Source: DASTGO01 sp035719045 (GTDB taxonomy: Bacteria; Actinomycetota; Actinomycetes; Actinomycetales; Kineosporiaceae). Taken from it: a stretch of 7,475 nucleotides of DNA. The translations under genes were made by a program, and so were the position numbers. Below the pieces are notes generated by a model that made no database searches, was not told the DNA's origin, and saw only the letters and a program-made list of their open reading frames with translations. The DNA lies in contig DASTGO010000395.1 of NCBI GenBank assembly GCA_035719045.1, forward strand, positions 1 through 7,475, read 5' to 3'. This document shows, in pieces, positions 1 through 4,253 of this stretch; the first letter of the stretch is position 1; the number at the start of each line of letters is the position of its first letter.

Positions 1-599
1 CGGGGCACCGCGGCCACCACGACCTCCCCGGCCGCACCCCGAGCGTCGGCGTCGGCGGCCGCCCCGGACACCGCCCGCAACAGGCCCTCCGGCGGCAGGA
101 CACACCGACGCCCGGCCCCCACGACGACCAGCCAGAGCAGCCGGAACCCGCCCCGGACCGCCTCGGCGGCCACGGCCTCGACGGTCCGGACGGTCAGCGG
201 CCCGGTCACCACGACCGCCAGCACAGGCTGCGCGGCACCGGGCTCTCCCACGGCGTCCAGCGGAGCACCCGGAGCCTCCACCTCGCCCGCTCCCGCCGGG
301 CCCGCGGCCTCCGACGGGACGGGCGGGCGGCGGCGGGCGCGCAGGGGTCCGTGGGTGAACGGGCGGTCGGGGCGGAGCCGGTCCGTGGTGACGGGTCCGG
401 TGGCGGGGTCCCCGGTGAGGGTCGCGACGGGGGTGCCCTCGGCGTCCTCCAGGACCAGGCCCCCTGCCGAGCGGGCGGCCGCGGCGAGGTCAGGCGGCAC
501 GTCCAGCGGCACCGGAACGTGGGGCAGGGCGCGGGCGAGCACGAGTTCGGCGAACTCGAGCACCTCGCGGGACGGGTGCCAGGACGGCAGGTCGGCCAT
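1..599 (-). CDS. ATP-sulfurylase-like N-terminal domain, probably of an adenylylsulfate kinase (partial, 3' end outside window)
   Basis: 199 complete codons are visible, running off the left edge. The start is the ATG at 597-599, with GGAG at 606-609 six bases upstream. The protein opens MADLPSWHPSREVLEFAELV. Residues 48-60 (LVLEDAEGTPVAT) and 82-90 (THGPLRARR) resemble the PUA-like ATP-sulfurylase segment that precedes the APS kinase domain in many actinobacterial proteins. An Ala/Gly/Pro linker follows at about 98-123, then a Rossmann-like stretch (VLAVVVTGPL at 126-135; FRLLWLVVVGAG at 152-163). If the assignment is right, the missing C-terminus should carry the kinase P-loop and phosphorylate adenylylsulfate to PAPS in sulfate assimilation. 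I see no ATP-sulfurylase catalytic motif here, so the domain may be structural. The family call rests on recalled sequence resemblance. That a real gene starts here is much surer than what it does. Confidence 0.55.
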   Translation of the reverse strand, partial: MADLPSWHPSREVLEFAELVLARALPHVPVPLDVPPDLAAAARSAGGLVLEDAEGTPVATLTGDPATGPVTTDRLRPDRPFTHGPLRARRRPPVPSEAAGPAGAGEVEAPGAPLDAVGEPGAAQPVLAVVVTGPLTVRTVEAVAAEAVRGGFRLLWLVVVGAGRRCVLPPEGLLRAVSGAAADADARGAAGEVVVAAVP

Positions 600-628
600 G
601 CAGCGCTCCGGGTGGACGTCGGGCGGCG

Positions 629-656
629 ACGCTACCCCACGCGCGGCCGGCGTCAC
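629..656 (-). promoter_or_regulatory. Candidate vegetative promoter of the leftward ATP-sulfurylase-like gene
   Basis: Read on the minus strand, GTGACG (651-656) and TAGCGT (629-634) are separated by 16 bases. The -35 element keeps TGAC of TTGACA, and the -10 element fits TAnnnT. Transcription would start near 622, giving a leader of about 20-25 bases that includes the GGAG ribosome site. The two copies of a 19-bp direct repeat lie just upstream of the -35 element, where an activator would bind. Confidence 0.4.
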
Positions 657-660
657 GGAA

Positions 661-699
661 CAGGGGTGAACGGCCGGGGCAGGGGTGAACGGCCGGGGC
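661..699. repeat. 19-bp perfect tandem direct repeat (2 copies) upstream of a promoter
   Basis: The unit aggggtgaacggccggggc occurs at 662-680 and exactly again at 681-699, with the period extending one base left to 661. On the minus strand, the direction of the gene it precedes, each unit contains GTTCACC (665-671 and 684-690). The nearer copy ends 8 bases upstream of the proposed -35 box. GTTCACC is also the core of the 11-bp unit bound by PhoP in Streptomyces, but the 19-bp spacing is not the PHO-box spacing, so the binding protein is unknown. Confidence 0.85.
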
Positions 700-724
700 G
701 GAGGACGAGGGCGCCCACGACGAA

Positions 725-772
725 GGTCGCCGGGCGCCCGGACTCCCCGAAGGGGCCGGCCGCCCGGCGACC
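725..772 (-). terminator. Long GC-rich hairpin, probable terminator of the Bax inhibitor-1 gene
   Basis: GGTCGCCGGGCG (725-736) and CGCCCGGCGACC (761-772) are perfect 12-bp inverted arms. Inside, after one C/C mismatch, 738-741 pairs with 756-759. After a 3-base bulge, CCCC (745-748) pairs with GGGG (752-755) around a GAA loop, giving about 20 pairs in all. It lies 57 bases past the stop codon of the upstream leftward gene and before the promoter of the next one. No T-run follows, which is common for actinobacterial terminators. The hairpin is symmetric and could stop transcription in either direction. Confidence 0.7.
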
Positions 773-796
773 GTGGTCAGGCACCGGCGGACAGGT

Positions 797-828
797 GCAC
801 CGGCGAACTGGTGCGCCGCCGGAGGCGG
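797..828 (-). other. Two small hairpins directly after the Bax inhibitor-1 stop codon
   Basis: Two short stem-loops sit in the 3' untranslated region. One is 797-814, GCACC/GGTGC closed further by a G-T and a G-C pair around CGAA. The other is 816-828, CCGCC GGA GGCGG, whose arm touches the stop codon at 829-831. They may protect the mRNA 3' end or assist termination with the larger hairpin at 725-772. Each stem alone is short enough to be chance in such GC-rich DNA. Confidence 0.3.
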
Positions 829-1620
829 TCAGCGACGGTTGAGGATGGCGATCAGCCGCAGGATCTCCAGGTACAGCCACACCAGGGTGACCACCAGGCC
901 GAAGGCGGCCTGCCAGGCGAACCGCTGGGGCAGGCCGTTGCGGATGCCCTGCTCGATGTAGTCGAAGTCGAGGACCAGGTACAGCGAGGCCAGCACGACG
1001 CCGAGCGCGCTCAGCCCGATCGGCAGCAGCCCGCCACCGGCGTAGACGCTGTTCCACAGGTGGGTCCAGACGCCGATCAGGTGCACCAGGCTGAAGACGA
1101 AGTAGCTGACGCCGGCGATGATCAGCACCCGGGTGAACTTCGGGGTGGCCCGGATCACGCGGAACTTGTAGAGCGCGAGCATGGTCCCGAAGGCGGTCAG
1201 CGTGCCGAGCACGGCCTGGGCGACGATGCCGTCGGAACGGAGTTCGTAGATCCGGCTGATCCCACCGACGAAGACGCCCTCGAAGGCGGCGTAGGCGAGG
1301 ATCAGTGCCGGGCTCGGGTTGCGCTTGAAGGAGTTGACCAGGCCGAGCACGAGCCCCACGACGGCGGCCACGAGAACGAGGCCGTACAGCCGCAGCGGCA
1401 GGACCTCGAAGGTGGCCGCGGCGGCGAGCAGCAGGACGACGAAGACCATCGCGCTGCGGACGACGACGTCGTCCAGGGTCATCCGGCCGGTCTGCAGCGA
1501 GGTCGCCGAGGGCGCGGCGTACATGTCCTCCAACTGGCCGGCCGACGGGGTGCTGAATGTCGCGTACCCCCCACGGCGGAACTCCTCGCTGCGCGCGAAG
1601 ACGGGGTTACGGCTCTCCAT
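829..1620 (-). CDS. Bax inhibitor-1/YccA family integral membrane protein
   Basis: 263 residues starting at the ATG 1618-1620, with GGAGGG at 1625-1630 four bases upstream. A polar N-terminus of about 50 residues contains the actinobacterial-type stretch MESRNPVFARSEEFRRGGYA. Seven hydrophobic segments follow at about 52-72, 77-97, 105-124, 131-151, 163-186, 199-217 and 234-258. Family hallmarks are FEGVFVGGIS (113-122), LDFDYIEQGI (217-226) and the closing WLYLEILRLIAILNRR. Bacterial homologues such as YetJ form pH-sensitive Ca2+-leak channels gated by paired acidic residues. D218/D220 and E252 are the acidic candidates here, but I cannot assign the sensor pair. It sits in the cytoplasmic membrane. 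Its role in actinomycetes is unknown. It is transcribed alone, divergent from the secreted-protein gene and followed by a strong hairpin. Length and topology are normal. Confidence 0.93.
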   Translation of the reverse strand: MESRNPVFARSEEFRRGGYATFSTPSAGQLEDMYAAPSATSLQTGRMTLDDVVVRSAMVFVVLLLAAAATFEVLPLRLYGLVLVAAVVGLVLGLVNSFKRNPSPALILAYAAFEGVFVGGISRIYELRSDGIVAQAVLGTLTAFGTMLALYKFRVIRATPKFTRVLIIAGVSYFVFSLVHLIGVWTHLWNSVYAGGGLLPIGLSALGVVLASLYLVLDFDYIEQGIRNGLPQRFAWQAAFGLVVTLVWLYLEILRLIAILNRR

Positions 1621-1936
1621 GAGTCCCTCCGAGGCTGACGGACCGGCGGCTTCAGCCCCCCGGTCTACCTACCGTAATGCGCTGCGGCCACCGAGCGTTC
1701 CCGCCCCCGGACCACTTCCCAGCCGGTTCCCGGCCTGTTCCCAGCTGATCATCCCACCACAGGCGTGGTCCGGCCCGGTGGCCGGTGCGGCCGTCCCGGC
1801 AGGTCCGGGCGGTTCCTTGCGTGGACCGAACACCGGCCGGGACCGCCGTTCACCCCGGCCGCGGAGTCTGGGCTCACCCGGGGCGTCCCGGGCGGCTCCG
1901 CGGTGCGGGGCCCATGACGAGGCAAGGACACCCACG
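1621..1936. promoter_or_regulatory. Divergent intergenic control region
   Basis: This 316-base spacer separates the leftward Bax inhibitor-1 gene from the rightward secreted-protein gene, and I see no credible gene in it. For the leftward gene, TACGGT (1671-1676, minus strand) is a possible -10 box, with no convincing -35. For the rightward gene I find no TAnnnT hexamer between 1748 and 1936, so its promoter may use an alternative sigma factor. The spacer also contains three phased 11-bp repeats (1715-1747), a fourth GTTCCC at 1697-1702, a small dyad ACCAC-AGGC-GTGGT (1756-1769), and two similar elements, GTTCACCCCGG (1848-1858) and GCTCACCCGGG (1872-1882). AAGGA (1924-1928) is the ribosome site for the rightward gene. 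Confidence 0.5.
1715..1747. repeat. Three 11-bp tandem repeats (TTCCC-type), helically phased
   Basis: CTTCCCAGCCG (1715-1725), GTTCCCGGCCT (1726-1736) and GTTCCCAGCTG (1737-1747) are contiguous and agree pairwise at 8 or 9 of 11 positions. TTCCC and GC (positions 8-9) are invariant. An isolated GTTCCC occurs at 1697-1702. An 11-bp period puts every copy on the same face of the helix, as in operators of OmpR/PhoB-type regulators. On the minus strand each copy reads GGGAA(C/G), a weak match to ECF-sigma -35 boxes. I found no matching -10 element. Confidence 0.65.
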
Positions 1937-2707
1937 ATGAGAATCCCGATCCGGCACCGATCCGCCGCCCTGGCGGCCGGAGGTGCGGCCCTGATCGCCG
2001 TCCTGGCCACGGCCGCCACCCCGGCCCTGGCCGCCACCGCCCCGGCGGCCGTCACCGGCACTCCCGCGGTCTCCGGGACCCCCGCCCCCGGCACCGGGCC
2101 GGCCGCGGTGCAGAAGCAGGCGGCCGCGGAGATCGCCGCGCGCCAGACCGCGATCACCGCCCGGCTGAACCAGCTCTCCACCGGCGGCAACCTGTCCACC
2201 GGCGACAAGGGCCTCACCGCCGCCGACCGGCAGGCACTGATCACGATCCTCACCGGCGACCGGTCCGGACTGGGCACGCTGGGGGCGAAGATCGCCGCCG
2301 ACACCGACCTGGCCACCGCCCGGGCGGACCGGCAGAAGATCTTCACGGGGTACCGGGTGTTCGCCCTGGCGATGCCGCAGGTGCGACTGGTCCGGGCGGC
2401 GGACGCCCTGACCACCGAGGCCCTGCCCCGGCTGGCCGACGCCCAGGCCCGGTTGCAGGCAGCACTGGAGAAGGCCGGCAGGTCCGACCAGGCCGCCGCC
2501 CAGCTGGCCGACCTGGGCAAGCAGCTCGACACCCTCCGCTCCGCCACCTCGGGCCTGTCGGCGAAGCTGCTGGCCTTCACCCCCGCCCAGTACGACGCCG
2601 ACCACGACCTGCTCGCACCGTCCCGGCAGTCCCTGCTGTCCGCCCGGGAGGCGCTGCGCCAGGCCCGGGCCGACCTGGTGGCCCTGCGGGCCCTCCTCCA
2701 CTCGTGA
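1937..2707 (+). CDS. Secreted, helix-rich hypothetical protein
   Basis: 256 residues from the ATG at 1937-1939, chosen because AAGGA lies 8 bases upstream and a signal peptide begins exactly here. The open frame extends much further upstream but has no protein-like character there. Residues 1-32 are a Sec signal: basic MRIPIRHR, a hydrophobic core, and an ALA cleavage motif before ATAPA. After a Thr/Pro/Gly-rich stretch (33-56) come long amphipathic helices at about 57-80, 117-137, 160-214 and 229-255, probably coiled coils. IFTGYRVFALAMPQVRLVRA (135-154) and LAFTPAQYDADHDLLAPSRQ (212-231) resemble conserved blocks of an uncharacterised family of Streptomyces secreted proteins. There are no cysteines after the signal and no enzyme motif. 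The stop overlaps the following lipoprotein gene, so the two probably act together outside the membrane. Function unknown. Confidence 0.88.
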   Translation: MRIPIRHRSAALAAGGAALIAVLATAATPALAATAPAAVTGTPAVSGTPAPGTGPAAVQKQAAAEIAARQTAITARLNQLSTGGNLSTGDKGLTAADRQALITILTGDRSGLGTLGAKIAADTDLATARADRQKIFTGYRVFALAMPQVRLVRAADALTTEALPRLADAQARLQAALEKAGRSDQAAAQLADLGKQLDTLRSATSGLSAKLLAFTPAQYDADHDLLAPSRQSLLSAREALRQARADLVALRALLHS

Positions 2708-3024
2708 ACCGGCTCGGGACGGCGGCCCGGGCGGCCGCGGTGATCGGGGTCGCCGTCCTCGCACTGACCGGCTGCCGGGGCGGCCGGCCGGCCGGGGCGG
2801 ACGCCTCCGGACCGGCGCCGGTGGTGTCGACCGGGGCGGCCGTCACGGGTCCGGCGTCCGGTGCGGACGGCTCGGGTGCGGGCGGTCCGGGGGCCTCCGG
2901 TCCGGGCGGTGTCGACCCGACCGGTATCGACCAGGATCTGGCCGGACTGTCCTCGGTGGACGCCGGGATCGGCGCGGACCTGGACGCCGCCGCCTCCGAC
3001 GCCGCCCGGCCCGACAACAGCTGA
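2704..3024 (+). CDS. Small putative lipoprotein, translationally coupled to the upstream secreted protein
   Basis: 106 residues from the GTG at 2704-2706. It overlaps the previous TGA by four bases (GTGA), so ribosomes finishing the upstream gene can restart here. The N-terminus MNRLGTAARAAAVIGVAVLA leads into the lipobox LTGC, with C24 as the lipidation site. Residues 25-72 are a Gly/Ala/Ser/Pro/Val-rich linker without charge clusters. Residues 73-101 (opening GIDQDLAGLSSVDAGIGADL) form a short acidic amphipathic helix, a pattern seen in small uncharacterised actinobacterial exported proteins. The likely location is the outer face of the cytoplasmic membrane. The tail may bind the helical secreted partner, but this is inferred from gene order. 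The stop lies inside a 15-bp tandem repeat that supplies a second in-frame TGA at 3037-3039. Confidence 0.82.
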   Translation: MNRLGTAARAAAVIGVAVLALTGCRGGRPAGADASGPAPVVSTGAAVTGPASGADGSGAGGPGASGPGGVDPTGIDQDLAGLSSVDAGIGADLDAAASDAARPDNS

Positions 3025-3061
3025 CCGGACGACAGCTGACCGGACGACGGCCGACCGGACC
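3017..3061. repeat. 15-bp tandem repeat (3 copies) across the lipoprotein stop codon
   Basis: acagctgaccggacg occurs at 3017-3031 and exactly at 3032-3046. A third, diverged copy (acggccgaccggacc) follows at 3047-3061. The first copy contains the lipoprotein's TGA stop, the second repeats it in frame, and the third has CGA instead. All three contain GACCGGAC. The last copy runs into the left arm of the palindrome at 3052-3091. Confidence 0.85.
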
Positions 3062-3091
3062 TCACCGGCCTAGGCTGGTGAGGTCCGGTCG
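3052..3091 (+). terminator. 40-bp near-perfect palindrome: terminator and/or operator
   Basis: CGACCGGACCTCACC (3052-3066) and GGTGAGGTCCGGTCG (3077-3091) are perfect 15-bp inverted arms. The 10-base centre GGCCTAGGCT adds one wobble and two G-C pairs. As RNA this is a very stable hairpin 28 bases after the lipoprotein stop, so a terminator is the simplest reading. No T-run follows. The centre also holds TAGGCT (3071-3076), a good actinobacterial -10 box placed to start a transcript near 3083 for the next gene, though no good -35 box is seen. If that promoter is real, the dyad would be an operator over it. Confidence 0.65.
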
Positions 3092-3140
3092 CGTCCACCC
3101 CATCGGTCCGGGCGACAGCTCCGCGCCCCCGGGAGGGACG

Positions 3141-4169
3141 ATGACCTGGACGCGACGACTCCACGCGGACCCGCTGCCCTGGCTGCTCGACGGGGACACC
3201 CCGGCGGTCCGGGCGGCCGCGCTGACCCGGCTGCTGGACCGGCCCGTGGACGATCCCGAGGTGCTCCAGGCCCGCGCCGCGGCGATGGCCGCCGACCCGA
3301 TCCGGGCGATCCTGGACAGCCAGTTGCCGGAGGGCTGCTGGGCCAAACCGGGCGCCGGCTACTCCCCCAAGTACCGGGCGACGGTCTGGCAGGTGATCTT
3401 CCTGGACCAGCTGGGCGCCGACCCCGCCGACCCTCGGGTCCAGCTGGGCTGCGAGTACGTGCTGACCCACACGGTGGCCACGGGTGGGGGGATGGGCAGC
3501 TCCGGGGTCCGGGACGAGCTGGCACCGCCGCCGTCGCGGGTGATCCACTGCCTGAACGGGAATCTGGTGCGGGCGCTGATCGGGTTCGGCCGGCTGGACG
3601 ATCCCCGGGTGCAGGCCTCGATCGCCTGGGCGGCCCGGGCGATCACCGGTGAGGGTGTGGAGCGGTACTACGCCTCGGGGACCAGCGGCCCGGGCTTCGC
3701 CTGCGCGGCCAACGACGGGCTCCCGTGCGCCTGGGGTGGGATCAAGGAGCTGCTCGGCCTGGCCCGGATCCCCGCCCCGGAACGCGATCCGCTGGTGACG
3801 GCGGCCATCGACCGGGGGGTGGCGTTCCTGCTCTCCCGGGACCCGCTGGTCGCCGACTATCCCTTCCCGCACCGGGACAGCAGGCCGTCGTCCTCGTGGT
3901 TCAAGCTCGGCTTTCCCTCCGGCTACGTCGCCGACGTGCTGCAGAACCTCCAGGTGCTGGCCGAGCTCGGGCAGGCCGGGGACCCCCGGCTGGAGCCCGC
4001 CCTGGACTGGCTGGTGGGGCTGGCCGACACCGACGGCCGGTGGCGCAACCGCTACGCGTACAACGGGAAGACGACGGTGGACTTCGAGCGCCAGGGCGAA
4101 CCGTCGAAGTGGGTCACCCTGCGGGCCTGCACCGTGCTGCGAGCCGCCGAGACCGCCCGGGACGCCTGA
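3141..4169 (+). CDS. Terpene-cyclase/prenyltransferase-type alpha-alpha toroid protein of unknown function
   Basis: 342 residues from the ATG at 3141-3143, preceded by GGAGGG (3132-3137). An upstream in-frame GTG at 3078 lies inside the palindrome and would add 21 residues of poor character. The beginning, MTWTRRLHADPLPWLLDGD, is typical of an actinobacterial family often labelled 'nitrogen fixation protein NifH' in databases. It has no P-loop or Fe-S motif and is not nitrogenase reductase. QLPEGCW (61-67) matches the QxxxGxW repeat of squalene-cyclase-like toroids, and TDGRW (297-301) is a second partial one. Other conserved-looking blocks are HCLNGNLV (136-143), PCAWGGIKELLG (195-206), SSWFKLGFPSGYVADVLQNL (251-270) and GEPSKWVTLRA (319-329). 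No DxDD cyclase acid motif or zinc site is evident, so catalysis is unproven. No signal peptide, so cytosolic. It converges on the GGDEF-EAL gene. Confidence 0.85.
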   Translation: MTWTRRLHADPLPWLLDGDTPAVRAAALTRLLDRPVDDPEVLQARAAAMAADPIRAILDSQLPEGCWAKPGAGYSPKYRATVWQVIFLDQLGADPADPRVQLGCEYVLTHTVATGGGMGSSGVRDELAPPPSRVIHCLNGNLVRALIGFGRLDDPRVQASIAWAARAITGEGVERYYASGTSGPGFACAANDGLPCAWGGIKELLGLARIPAPERDPLVTAAIDRGVAFLLSRDPLVADYPFPHRDSRPSSSWFKLGFPSGYVADVLQNLQVLAELGQAGDPRLEPALDWLVGLADTDGRWRNRYAYNGKTTVDFERQGEPSKWVTLRACTVLRAAETARDA

Positions 4170-4200
4170 ACACGTGAGGCCGCCTGAAACACGTGAGGCC
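4164..4200. repeat. 18/19-bp tandem repeat across the toroid gene stop, each copy with CACGTG
   Basis: gcctgaacacgtgaggcc (4164-4181) is followed by gcctgaaacacgtgaggcc (4182-4200), identical except for one extra A. A degenerate third copy (gcccggaacagctgag) follows at 4201-4216. The gene's TGA (4167-4169) lies in the first copy, and the second supplies another TGA in frame at 4185-4187. The two CACGTG palindromes (4171-4176 and 4190-4195), with AGG/CCT inside, could also fold into a bulged hairpin at the mRNA 3' end. Confidence 0.8.
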
Positions 4201-4234
4201 GCCCGGAACAGCTGAGAACACCCGGGTCTGAGCG

Positions 4235-4253
4235 GCCTGACCAGCGGTCAGGC
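4235..4253 (-). terminator. Hairpin over the GGDEF-EAL stop codon, in the convergent gap
   Basis: GCCTGACC (4235-4242) and GGTCAGGC (4246-4253) are perfect 8-bp arms around AGC. The stop codon of the leftward gene (4248-4250) is part of one arm. It lies in the 78-base gap between two converging genes, so it may end transcripts from either side. There is no T-run. A weaker CCCGG/CCGGG pair (4202-4206 with 4222-4226) lies beside it. Confidence 0.5.

Noticed and set aside
349..360. A further GTTCACCC on the minus strand
   Set aside because: It lies inside the coding sequence of the leftward gene (Pro-Phe-Thr-His codons), so it is not counted as an operator copy.
1756..1769. Dyad ACCAC-AGGC-GTGGT
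   Set aside because: The five-base arms do not extend on either side and are expected by chance in a spacer of this size. It is noted only within the control region.
1319..1936. Upstream extension of the secreted-protein frame
   Set aside because: It would bury the signal peptide 206 residues inside the protein and overlap the Bax inhibitor-1 gene. The ATG at 1937 with AAGGA upstream is the sensible start.
1669..2580. Minus-strand open frame opposite the secreted protein (303 codons)
   Set aside because: It spans a promoter region and a well-supported signal-peptide gene, and its composition is that of an antisense shadow.
2577..3872. Long minus-strand open frame (431 codons) opposite the lipoprotein and toroid genes
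   Set aside because: It is rich in Pro, Arg, Gly and Ala with no domain-like pattern. It is the GC-driven shadow of two plus-strand genes that have signal, lipobox and QW features.
3141..4169. Calling this gene nitrogenase reductase (NifH)
   Set aside because: There is no P-loop and no 4Fe-4S cysteine pattern. The QxxxGxW element points to a toroid fold instead.
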